From the NCBI GenBank assembly GCA_948471335.1, contig CAOKRZ010000013.1, positions 1-17,090 of the forward strand: DNA of 17,090 nt, written 5' to 3'. The notes beneath the pieces were generated by a model. It did not search any database. It was not told the DNA's origin and saw only the letters and a list, made by a program, of their open reading frames with translations. The position numbers and the translations under genes are program-made. Shown piece after piece: positions 1-6,620 of the stretch. This DNA is from an uncultured Christensenella sp. GTDB taxonomy: Bacteria > Bacillota > Clostridia > Christensenellales > UBA1242. Each line of letters starts with the position of its first letter. Positions within the stretch are counted from its first letter, which is position 1.

Positions 1-692
1 CCACGTTGAAAAACTCTGAAATTAAAACAATGGAACTTTGCGACAAAGTTGAAACTTCATTAAGACAAGCTTTTGTGAATGACATAAACAAAGGATTGCA
101 AGCAACTGAAACCGAGTTCTATGAAACAGTTTCCCGAGTAAAAAAGCTTGAAGGGCAAAAATTTGATCTTATCATCCATACAGCAACTGATCCTCAGATG
201 ATGATGGAAAATCGTGACGAGCGGGGATTCTCACTAAGTTTAATCGACGACAAAAACATAATGTGTTATCATCCTTCTGACATTAAATTCGCTTTCTTAG
301 GTGGATTAGATGCTGACGAACTTTTATATGCCAAAGTGAACGATGGCTCAACTGACTATAATGCTGAGGGAATGTTTTCATCATTTGGCGTGCCAGATTG
401 GGTTTCTGCGGAAAACTTTAAAACAAATACAAGATCAAACGCCAATAGTAAAATGAATTACAGTGAGCTCAGCTTGAAAAGTGGCGCCAATATGCAACCA
501 TGCGCCATCGTCTGCTTTGATGGCGTTATGGAAAGAGAACTTGAATTTGCAAATAAATATAAGCTTGGCATCATTCTCATAGATACAAGCAAATATCCTG
601 ACATGGTTAAGCCAGAAATTATTCGCTCAGGTAAGGGCGCTGAGTTTGTTGAACTTAGTCAGTGTAATAAAATCGACGGAAAAGAGATATAA
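1..692 (+). CDS. Unrecognised protein, 5'-truncated by the window edge
   Basis: The frame is open to the left edge, so the N-terminus probably lies outside; a TTG at 6 is the only visible candidate start and has no Shine-Dalgarno site in view. About 228 codons are visible, ending in TAA. The product looks soluble: no signal peptide or membrane segment. The C-terminal half reads like an alpha/beta domain, with a hydrophobic strand CAIVCFDGV, a helix rich in Glu and Lys, and a second strand LGIILIDTSKYP. An N-terminal strand FDLIIHTATD and a block SLSLIDDKNI precede it. I cannot assign a family. It ends just before an intrinsic terminator, so it is the last gene of its transcript. Coding is secure; function is unknown. 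Confidence 0.75.
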   Translation, partial: TLKNSEIKTMELCDKVETSLRQAFVNDINKGLQATETEFYETVSRVKKLEGQKFDLIIHTATDPQMMMENRDERGFSLSLIDDKNIMCYHPSDIKFAFLGGLDADELLYAKVNDGSTDYNAEGMFSSFGVPDWVSAENFKTNTRSNANSKMNYSELSLKSGANMQPCAIVCFDGVMERELEFANKYKLGIILIDTSKYPDMVKPEIIRSGKGAEFVELSQCNKIDGKEI

Positions 693-702
693 AAAATAAA
701 AG

Positions 703-723
703 AAGGGCTTAAGCCCTTTTTTT
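703..723 (+). terminator. Intrinsic terminator after the first gene
   Basis: Perfect 6-bp stem AAGGGC/GCCCTT with a TTAA loop, running into seven T residues; it lies 11 nt after the TAA stop. Confidence 0.85.
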
Positions 724-768
724 GACATTTTTTGCATATTTGAAATTTCAGCCGAATAAGATTAAAGC

Positions 769-1443
769 ATGAAAACGATATTAGATTTTTTTGCAAACAA
801 TTTTGAAACCTGCATTTGGCTGGCTGTTATCTTAGTCGCGCTGATTCCAACTCTTGAAAGCAAGATTGCAATCCCGTTTGCGATGAGCACTCTTGTATGG
901 GGAGCAAATGCGCTTCCTGCATGGCAAGCTTTCTTATTTGCTTTCATTGGATCAATGCTTCCAGCATATTTTGCGCTTCTTATAGGCAGAGTGTTTAGAA
1001 AGCACACCACAGGCTTCGTATCTGAAAAGATCAAAAAGCGCTATCACAGCAAGGCGATGAAGCTTGAGGGCAGTTCTTCAAGTTTCAAAAAGTATGCCAT
1101 TCTTTGCAGCTTTGTCGCTCTTCCAATTCCGCTTACTGGCGTTTGGACTGGAAGCTTAATCGCGGGCATGAGCAGCCTTAAAAAGGGGTGGTCAATGCTT
1201 GCAATCACAATCGGTGCAATCATTTCAAGCGGACTTATAACTCTTCTTTGCACAGTTTTTGAAAGCTCAATAACATATATCTTGCTTGCATCACTTATTG
1301 TCATCATTGCTTTCCTTGCTCTTGACATTTTTATAAACATCATTCGCTCATCTTTGAAAAATAAGTCAGAAAACAAATCAGACAAAACCAAAAAGGGTAT
1401 AAAAAGATTTAAATTAACAAGAAAACAAAAAGACCTCGCTTAG
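769..1443 (+). CDS. Putative small multidrug export protein (COG2426-like)
   Basis: A 224-residue integral membrane protein. It resembles the Sm_multidrug_ex family (PF06695) in two blocks: LIPTLESKIAIPFAM near residues 25-39, where the family has a P..E...AIP pattern, and FVALPIPLTGVWTGSLIAGM around residues 115-134, matching the family's P.P.TG.WTG loop. Hydrophobic segments lie near residues 15-35, 50-73, 113-135, 143-165 and 168-190, followed by a Lys-rich cytoplasmic tail. Transport activity is only a family-name inference; no substrate is established. The start ATG has no good Shine-Dalgarno site just upstream. The TAG stop lies in the loop of its own terminator. It converges on the PadR-type gene. 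Confidence 0.75.
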   Translation: MKTILDFFANNFETCIWLAVILVALIPTLESKIAIPFAMSTLVWGANALPAWQAFLFAFIGSMLPAYFALLIGRVFRKHTTGFVSEKIKKRYHSKAMKLEGSSSSFKKYAILCSFVALPIPLTGVWTGSLIAGMSSLKKGWSMLAITIGAIISSGLITLLCTVFESSITYILLASLIVIIAFLALDIFINIIRSSLKNKSENKSDKTKKGIKRFKLTRKQKDLA

Positions 1444-1455
1444 AGGTCTTTTTTT
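1429..1455. terminator. Bidirectional terminator between convergent genes
   Basis: Nine-bp perfect stem AAAGACCTC/GAGGTCTTT with a 5-nt loop containing the upstream gene's TAG stop. T-rich tails follow on both strands, so it can serve the exporter gene on plus and the PadR-type gene on minus. Confidence 0.85.
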
Positions 1456-1497
1456 GTGCGTTATGCACTTTTTATTTTAAAATTTTCAATGCCAAAT

Positions 1498-3126
1498 CTA
1501 TCTCCAATATTTAATGATAATTGTGCGTTTAATATAATATCTTACTGGAAGAATCATAACAATTGCGATCAAAGGCAAAATGAGTGTTGCTGAGAAATCA
1601 GCAAAGTTTGAAGTGTTAAGCCCGAATGCAAAGTTAAGTCCGACAGCTGCGCCTAAGCCCAAAATCGTTAAGCCCCAAAGGTATAACTGATTCATCATCG
1701 CTTTTGGCTCCCAGCTTGTATGCCTCAAAACATTGTATCCTTGACAGAGGACGTCAATAAGCACAACAGCAGGAAGGGCAATAAACAAGAAGTTTGTTTG
1801 TGGATTTAAAAGATTGTATGCATTCAAAATCGCAAATGCGACACCAGAGAGCAGGGCAAAGAGTGCAAAAACAATGGCGCTTGAAATGAGATAAAGCTTA
1901 TTTGTGTTATGTTGAGTTTTGTTCTTATTCACTATGTATGGCTTAAAGTTGATGTTTTGTTTATGATAATAGTTTTTAAGATCGTTAAAGTCATATAGAA
2001 CGCTTTCTTCAACAGCTTCTTCAATCTCATCAGCATCACTCTTGCTTCTTGCATAAATGCGTGAGATGATTTCCTTGTGAGATGGGTCAATTGAAACATC
2101 ACGCTTAGGAGGGGGAAGTTTATCGCGATTTGGCGATTCAATCTTAAGTCTTGGAGGCTCAATCTTGCGCGCTTTCAAAACATCTCTCTCGTTCATACGT
2201 GAAGTTATGAAAACTCCGTCGTCATTTTCTTCAACAACAGGCTCTTCTTTCTTTGCCACTGTTTGGAAGAAGTTTCTAGGTTGAGGTTGAGGAGTGTATT
2301 TATTTTTGTTTTCAAGAAGAGAATGTTTGAATTCTTCAACTTTTTGCTTTGTGCGCTCTTCAGAGTCTCTCAAAGGCGCTTCAACTGAAATTGCAATTTG
2401 ATCCTCAGCAAAGCTTCTGCGTCTGCGATAACGATTGATATCTTTCGAAATGTCATATATGCGCTGATTGTATTCTGAAGCGTTTTCATTGGTTAAGAAA
2501 ACTGCGTCGTTCTTTTCTTCAACCTTTTCTTCTTTAACTTCAGGCTCTAACTTAACTTCTTGAGCTGCAGGTTCTTGAAAAGGAGTTTCTTCCGCAGGTT
2601 GAATCGCTTCTTCAACTTTAAGGTCTTCAATTTCTTCTTCTGTTATTGGCTCAATTGGTTTTTCTTCAGCCTTAGGCTCATTAAGAGAAGAAAAATCAAA
2701 GAAGTCTGTATCATCCTGTTCTGAAGAGTATTCTTCTTCCTCAACTTGTTCGTCGATTGAAATTTGAGTAGGGCGTGATGCAGGGGCAGAAGGCTCAATA
2801 GGCTCAAAATCGCCACGAAAATCTTTGAAAACATCAATGTGATTGCGTTCAAACTCTTCTTTAAGTTCCTGATAAGTTTGGCGGCCTTTCTCAGTGATGC
2901 TGTAGTATCTTCTGTTTGGCCCAAGATCGCTTGAACGCATATAAGAAGAAACCTGACCTTGCTTTTCCATCCTTGTCAAGTTTGAATAAACACTTGGTTT
3001 CTTTAAATCTACATTCCCACTTGTTCTAGCTTTTATTTCAGAAATTATATCAAGCCCATAAAAATCACGCTCGAGCAAGCAGTTGAGAATGAGAAATGAA
3101 AGTTGTCCTTTTGCATATAATTCCAT
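1498..3126 (-). CDS. Membrane-anchored PadR-family transcriptional regulator
   Basis: 542 residues. Residues 1-100 are a PadR winged helix: GQLSFLILNCLLERDFYGLDI at the start, KKPSVYSNLTRMEKQG as the recognition region, and LGPNRRYYSITEKG as the wing. Residues 105-400 are a low-complexity linker, very acidic from 125 to 205. The linker holds two copies of a short motif, END/KND-x-VF-I/L-T, near residues 204-212 and 299-308. Four hydrophobic helices follow at about 411-434, 446-464, 480-502 and 511-533, ending in a basic tail. Ordinary PadR proteins are about 110-180 residues and soluble, so DNA binding here appears tethered to the membrane. The start is supported by a GAGGAA site at 3131-3137 and a strong promoter. 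Targets are unknown; self-regulation is plausible because a dyad lies inside its promoter. Confidence 0.85.
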   Translation of the reverse strand: MELYAKGQLSFLILNCLLERDFYGLDIISEIKARTSGNVDLKKPSVYSNLTRMEKQGQVSSYMRSSDLGPNRRYYSITEKGRQTYQELKEEFERNHIDVFKDFRGDFEPIEPSAPASRPTQISIDEQVEEEEYSSEQDDTDFFDFSSLNEPKAEEKPIEPITEEEIEDLKVEEAIQPAEETPFQEPAAQEVKLEPEVKEEKVEEKNDAVFLTNENASEYNQRIYDISKDINRYRRRRSFAEDQIAISVEAPLRDSEERTKQKVEEFKHSLLENKNKYTPQPQPRNFFQTVAKKEEPVVEENDDGVFITSRMNERDVLKARKIEPPRLKIESPNRDKLPPPKRDVSIDPSHKEIISRIYARSKSDADEIEEAVEESVLYDFNDLKNYYHKQNINFKPYIVNKNKTQHNTNKLYLISSAIVFALFALLSGVAFAILNAYNLLNPQTNFLFIALPAVVLIDVLCQGYNVLRHTSWEPKAMMNQLYLWGLTILGLGAAVGLNFAFGLNTSNFADFSATLILPLIAIVMILPVRYYIKRTIIIKYWR

Positions 3127-3146
3127 ATTTTTCCTCGTATATTTTG

Positions 3147-3176
3147 ATTATAAATCAACATGATGTATTATGTCAA
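3147..3176 (-). promoter_or_regulatory. Promoter of the PadR-type gene with an internal dyad
   Basis: On minus, a perfect TTGACA (3171-3176) and a perfect TATAAT (3147-3152) are separated by 18 nt. The spacer contains the dyad ACATcATGT (3158-3166). PadR proteins commonly bind ATGT/ACAT half-sites, so this could be an autoregulatory operator; that part is inference. Confidence 0.75.
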
Positions 3177-3240
3177 ACAAAATAGCGCTTATTTTCAACA
3201 AAATAACACACTAGTATGCAAGACATAATAGTTTAAAAAG

Positions 3241-3269
3241 TTGCGAAAATACTCAGAAAGTGCTATAAT
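3241..3269 (+). promoter_or_regulatory. Promoter of the metallopeptidase gene, TSS near the start codon
   Basis: TTGCGA (3241-3246), a 17-nt spacer ending in an extended TGC, then a perfect TATAAT (3264-3269). The expected transcription start, about 7 nt downstream, falls at 3276-3277, which is the ATG itself. The only GAGGG sits 1 nt before the ATG and upstream of the expected start site. Confidence 0.7.
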
Positions 3270-3275
3270 GAGGGT

Positions 3276-3893
3276 ATGAGTAACATTATAAGAACAAACA
3301 GAAAAAGCATCTCGCTTAGCATTGACAGAGAGGGGCAGCTTATTATAAAAGCGCCACTAAGAACAAAAGATGAAATCATTGCAAAATTTTGCCAAGAAAA
3401 AGAAAATTGGATTGCAAGACAAAGGGCAAGGCAAGCAAAAATTCGCGACTTTAAAGATACTTTTGATTTTGACAATTATGTTTACATACTTGGAGAACAA
3501 ACCAATCCAGCACAATTTGATTTATCATTTGCTTCTGCTTCAAAAACAGCAGCCGATTTTGAGGGGATATACTCGCAAATGGCAGAGCAACTTCTTGTGC
3601 CAATGGCAAAAAATCTTGCAAAGCAGCTTAATTTACAGCTTTCAAGCGTCAAGCTTACAAGATCTCACAGATTTTGGGGGAGTCTTGACCGCCATAAAAA
3701 TATGAAACTTAACTATCAACTTATCGTTCTTCCTAAAGAACTTGTGCAGTACGTGATTATTCATGAGCTTTGCCATGGGGTAGAGCTTAATCATTCGCCT
3801 AAGTTTTGGGCAGAAGTAAAAAAATATTGTCCTCAATATAAAAAGAGGAAAAGAGAACTTGAACTATATTCATTCTTACTTGACGAAAAATAA
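3276..3893 (+). CDS. YgjP-like (M48/DUF45) zinc metallopeptidase family protein
   Basis: 205 residues. The C-terminal part has the zinc signature HELCHGVELNHSPKFW around residues 163-178: HExxH plus a downstream His in the NHSPKFW block typical of YgjP/DUF45 proteins. The N-terminal part, with RKSISLSIDREGQLIIKAP and later EKENWI, matches the beta-rich N-terminal region of the same family. Full length for the family. The exact substrate of these bacterial proteins is not well settled. It is divergent from the PadR-type gene across about 150 nt. The chosen ATG fits the family's N-terminus, but it coincides with the predicted transcription start, which suggests a leaderless mRNA. The TAA stop is built into its terminator stem. 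Confidence 0.85.
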   Translation: MSNIIRTNRKSISLSIDREGQLIIKAPLRTKDEIIAKFCQEKENWIARQRARQAKIRDFKDTFDFDNYVYILGEQTNPAQFDLSFASASKTAADFEGIYSQMAEQLLVPMAKNLAKQLNLQLSSVKLTRSHRFWGSLDRHKNMKLNYQLIVLPKELVQYVIIHELCHGVELNHSPKFWAEVKKYCPQYKKRKRELELYSFLLDEK

Positions 3894-3915
3894 GGGGAGA
3901 CTCTTATTTTTTTTT
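3890..3915 (+). terminator. Intrinsic terminator overlapping the metallopeptidase stop codon
   Basis: Stem ATAAGGG/CTCTTAT (7 pairs, one G-T) closed by a GAGA tetraloop and followed by nine T residues. Confidence 0.8.
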
Positions 3916-3917
3916 AA

Positions 3918-4001
3918 TTACTTTATTTCTTCAGCTGTTTTTTTAATAAGTTTTTCATGAATTTTTATATTGAAGGGCACATTTTTTCGTTTTGCAAGCA
4001 T
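3918..4001 (-). CDS. Small ORF resembling the start of a ribbon-helix-helix protein
   Basis: 27 codons from ATG to TAA. The product is basic and contains KRKNVPFNIKI followed by a short Lys/Glu-rich helix. This resembles the N-terminal beta strand and first helix of Arc/CopG-type ribbon-helix-helix DNA-binding proteins, which normally continue for at least another 15-20 residues. No Shine-Dalgarno site is visible; the ATG lies only 4 nt from a 15-bp inverted repeat. It could be a remnant of an antitoxin-like gene, a real micro-protein, or chance. Confidence 0.3.
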   Translation of the reverse strand: MLAKRKNVPFNIKIHEKLIKKTAEEIK

Positions 4002-4005
4002 CTGC

Positions 4006-4041
4006 TATCTATGCGTAAAAGACAGCTTTTACGCATAGATA
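4006..4041. repeat. 15-bp perfect inverted repeat
   Basis: Arms TATCTATGCGTAAAA (4006-4020) and its exact reverse complement (4027-4041) around a 6-nt centre, gacagc. No T-tract follows on either strand, so it is not a normal intrinsic terminator. It may be an operator, a cruciform-forming site or an RNA hairpin. Confidence 0.8.
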
Positions 4042-4050
4042 ATCGCATAA

Positions 4051-4070
4051 TAGCGCTTAAATACGCGCTA
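4051..4070. repeat. Second short inverted repeat
   Basis: TAGCGC (4051-4056) and GCGCTA (4065-4070) around an 8-nt loop, just after the 15-bp repeat and before the terminator at 4096. Role unknown. Confidence 0.5.
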
Positions 4071-4095
4071 GTTTATTATATTTTTATAACAATTA

Positions 4096-4131
4096 AAAAC
4101 GCGCATTTTATATTTTATTAATGCGCGTTTT
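4096..4131. terminator. Terminator of the serS operon
   Basis: Perfect 12-bp stem AAAACGCGCATT/AATGCGCGTTTT with a 12-nt loop. On minus it is followed by TTTTTAATT, fitting termination after the gene that ends at 4149. On plus it is also followed by a T-rich run. Confidence 0.85.
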
Positions 4132-4148
4132 AGTTTTTAAAGATTTGC

Positions 4149-5108
4149 TTAGCTTTTCAATTCATTAAGTTTATTTAAAAGCTTTGAATGTCCAAAAGCG
4201 CAGTTGCCGCAAACTTTGTCATTAAACAATGGCTGATTCGACGCAATTGACTTGAAGTTTTTGATAGACTTTATTGTAAAGAAATTCACAATCTTGACAA
4301 AAGTCTTATATGCGTCACTATCATCAAAAAGCTCATCTGGAACATTCCACAACAAACTCTCAACAAAAATTTGATTTGGGATCATATTGTTTGTTTCAAA
4401 ATATAAGACGTTATAAACTTTAATAAGGTCTATATAAACATTTCCAACTTTTTCAATTTTTTCATTTAAAGCATTGATTCTTTTTGAAAAGTCTAAATCA
4501 AGATAACCTTCTTTGCGGCCACGGAAATACTTAAATTTCTCCCCGTCAAAAATTGTTATATAGATGATTATTTGTGTGTTTGAGCCAAAATCTTCCTTCC
4601 CAACTATGCGAAGCCTGTTGCCTTCCATATAAATAAGTGAAGTTTTTGTAAGATATTTTGAAAATGTCTGCTGTAAGTCAGCTGCAAGATCAAATATATT
4701 ATATTTTGAAGGATCGAAACTGATTTGCTTTTTATCAAGTTTTTCACTGGCTTTTTTCAGCCTCTTTTGAGCTCTCTTTGTTGAACCTCTTGCATACCAA
4801 GCATAGATAATTCTGTCTTTTAAGTCTTTCCAAAACTTGGCTGATTTACGCGTGTTCAAATCAATCTGAACGTTGTCAACACCAAGGAAATAAACAAAGT
4901 TTGAGTTGTCAGTCATAGCTCCATTTAAAAGTTCATTGGCTGGCTGCAAAACAACATTTTTTGTATTTACATATGAAATCATCTTTGACAGATCATTTAT
5001 TGATTCTCTGACAAGCTGTTCAACTTTGCCATCAACAGAATCAACGAAATCCGTGTTATCATTTCGCACTATACCATCTATAAGTTGTTTTGAAAGCGTG
5101 TTTTTCAT
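4149..5108 (-). CDS. Putative nucleotidyltransferase-fold protein, probably degenerate
   Basis: 319 residues, soluble. The layout from about residue 100 recalls OAS/CD-NTase-type nucleotidyltransferases: helix plus GST at 108-110, then the helix IFDLAADLQQTFSKYL (138-153) and a beta sheet (156-195), then a helical C-terminal domain with PNQIFVESLLWNVPDELF (244-261) and NQPLF (291-295). Those C-terminal blocks match the usual P-S-F-IE-LL-NVP-F pattern. I cannot find the catalytic acidic triad: no DxD follows the GST, and the strand where DVVP is expected reads IIYITIF. A CGNC pair (300-303) near the end could bind metal. It starts 11 nt after the serS stop with AAGGAG, so it is co-transcribed with serS. 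The assignment is by eye and uncertain. Confidence 0.45.
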   Translation of the reverse strand: MKNTLSKQLIDGIVRNDNTDFVDSVDGKVEQLVRESINDLSKMISYVNTKNVVLQPANELLNGAMTDNSNFVYFLGVDNVQIDLNTRKSAKFWKDLKDRIIYAWYARGSTKRAQKRLKKASEKLDKKQISFDPSKYNIFDLAADLQQTFSKYLTKTSLIYMEGNRLRIVGKEDFGSNTQIIIYITIFDGEKFKYFRGRKEGYLDLDFSKRINALNEKIEKVGNVYIDLIKVYNVLYFETNNMIPNQIFVESLLWNVPDELFDDSDAYKTFVKIVNFFTIKSIKNFKSIASNQPLFNDKVCGNCAFGHSKLLNKLNELKS

Positions 5109-5119
5109 CCTTACTCCTT

Positions 5120-6412
5120 CTATTTAGTTTTTGGATAGATTTTCGTCATTCCGCCCATGTAAGGCTGTAAAGCTTTTGGCACATTGACTGAGCCGTCTTC
5201 ATTTAAATTATTTTCCAAAAATGCAATAAGCATTCGTGGAGGCGCAACAACAGTGTTGTTTAAAGTATGCGCAAAATATGAGCCTTTTTCACCTTTAATT
5301 TTAATTCCAAGACGTCTTGCTTGTGCGTCTGAGAGGTTTGAGCAAGAGCCAAGCTCGCCAAAATACTTCTTTTGACGTGGGCTCCAGGCGTTCAAATCAC
5401 ATGATTTCACTTTAAGATCTGCAAGGTCTCCGCTGCAGCATTCCATAACTTCATGAGGAATGTCTAAACTAGCAAAAAATTCAGATGAAATCTGCCACAT
5501 TTTGTTATACCAATCCATAGATTCTTCAGGCTTGCAGATAACAATCATTTCTTGTTTCTCAAATTGATGAACGCGATAAATTCCACGTTCTTCAAGTCCA
5601 TGAGCGCCAACTTCCTTTCTAAAGCATGGTGAATATGAAGTCAAAAGAAGTGGCAGATCGCTTTCTTTAACTTGAGTATCTTTAAAGCGACCAATCATTG
5701 AATGCTCACTTGTTCCAATAAGATAAAGGTCTTCTCCTTCAATCTTATACATCATATTTTCCATTTCATCAAAACTCATAACACCATTTACAACATCGCT
5801 TCTGATCATAAATGGCGGAATGCAATATGTGAAACCTTTGTTTATCATAAAATCACGTGCATAAGAAAGGATTGCAGAATGAAGTCTTGCAATATTTCCA
5901 GTAAGATAATAAAACCCATTGCCGCTTGTTCTTCTTGCACTGTCAAGATCAAGCCCATTCAGGCTTTCAAGAATATCAGCATGGTAAGGAATTTCATAAT
6001 TTGGCACATTAGCTTTGCCAACAGTGAGTCTTTGCACATTTTCGCTGTCATCTTTGCCGATTGGAACATCATCTGCGAGAATGTTTGGAATTGTCATCAT
6101 GATTTTTTTGAGTTTTAAAGAGATTTCTCCTTCTTCTTTCTCAATTTCAACAATTCTCTCATTGTTTTTCTTAACTTGATTTTTGATTTCTTCAGCTTCA
6201 GCAAGCTTTTTCTCGCGCATAAATTGACCAATCTTGGCTGACAAAGTGTTTCTTGATGCTCTGAGATCATCGCCTTCTTTTTTAAGCGCGCGGATTTTGT
6301 TATCAAGAACTAATACTTCATCTACAAGTGGCAATTTATGATCTTGAAACTTTTTTTTGATGTTTTCTTTAACAAGTTCTTTGTTTGTTCTTATAAGATT
6401 AATATCTATCAT
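5120..6412 (-). CDS. serS: Seryl-tRNA synthetase (class II)
   Basis: 430 residues, normal SerRS length. It charges tRNA-Ser with serine in the cytosol. The N-terminal tRNA-binding coiled coil spans about residues 30-105, rich in Lys and Glu. The catalytic domain has motif 2 FRKEVGAHGLEERGIYRVHQFEK (split: FRKEVGAHG at 264-272, then YRVHQFEKQEM at 279-289) and motif 3 with the conserved Arg at 393. The substrate loop reads GTSEHSMIG (233-241) where many SerRS have PTAEVPL, and motif 3 reads LNNTVVAPPR (384-393) instead of LNGS..AVGR, so it belongs to a divergent subfamily. The start is fixed by AGGAG at 6419-6423 and a consensus promoter. No T-box leader is present. First gene of an operon with the NTase-like gene. 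Confidence 0.95.
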   Translation of the reverse strand: MIDINLIRTNKELVKENIKKKFQDHKLPLVDEVLVLDNKIRALKKEGDDLRASRNTLSAKIGQFMREKKLAEAEEIKNQVKKNNERIVEIEKEEGEISLKLKKIMMTIPNILADDVPIGKDDSENVQRLTVGKANVPNYEIPYHADILESLNGLDLDSARRTSGNGFYYLTGNIARLHSAILSYARDFMINKGFTYCIPPFMIRSDVVNGVMSFDEMENMMYKIEGEDLYLIGTSEHSMIGRFKDTQVKESDLPLLLTSYSPCFRKEVGAHGLEERGIYRVHQFEKQEMIVICKPEESMDWYNKMWQISSEFFASLDIPHEVMECCSGDLADLKVKSCDLNAWSPRQKKYFGELGSCSNLSDAQARRLGIKIKGEKGSYFAHTLNNTVVAPPRMLIAFLENNLNEDGSVNVPKALQPYMGGMTKIYPKTK

Positions 6413-6436
6413 ATGTTTCTCCTATTGCTTTTAAAT

Positions 6437-6465
6437 ATTATACAAATTTGGCATTTTATAGTCAA
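6437..6465 (-). promoter_or_regulatory. serS promoter
   Basis: On minus, TTGACT (6460-6465), a 17-nt spacer, then a perfect TATAAT (6437-6442). This predicts a 5' leader of only about 18 nt, too short for a riboswitch or T-box. Confidence 0.8.
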
Positions 6466-6519
6466 CAAATCCGTAGACAAGTCAAAAAATCTCAAAATGA
6501 AATTGATATTATTGTATTA

Positions 6520-6569
6520 TGTCTGCAAGACAAGCTACAATATGTTGTATTTCGTATAAATTTTACGAA
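6520..6569. repeat. Three consecutive short dyads between serS and the recombinase gene
   Basis: TGTCT-gca-AGACA (6520-6532), TACAA-tatg-TTGTA (6536-6549) and TTCGTA-taaattt-TACGAA (6551-6569) lie head to tail between two divergent promoters. They could be operators or recombinase-binding sites; no function can be read from the sequence. Confidence 0.4.
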
Positions 6570-6585
6570 TAGATTGAAATTCATT

Positions 6586-6613
6586 TTGCTTTTAGGCTTA
6601 AATTTTATATAAT
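6586..6613 (+). promoter_or_regulatory. Promoter of the tyrosine recombinase gene
   Basis: A perfect TATAAT (6608-6613) ends 7 nt before the ATG at 6621, with a weak TTGCTT (6586-6591) 16 nt upstream in AT-rich DNA. The expected transcription start coincides with the start codon and no Shine-Dalgarno site is present. Confidence 0.55.
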
Positions 6614-6620
6614 TTAACTA

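Noticed and set aside
722..750. Promoter for the exporter gene from TTGACA at 722
   Set aside because: The -35 match is perfect but no acceptable -10 lies 16-18 nt downstream; it partly falls in the T-tract of the preceding terminator.
4006..4041. The 15-bp inverted repeat as an intrinsic terminator
   Set aside because: No T-tract follows on either strand, and real terminators already exist at 3890-3915 and 4096-4131.
6551..6569. dif site next to the Xer-type recombinase gene
   Set aside because: Arms are only 6 bp and do not resemble known dif or difSL half-sites.
6413..6620. T-box leader for serS
   Set aside because: The predicted serS leader is under 20 nt and no T-box core sequence is visible on minus in the intergenic region.
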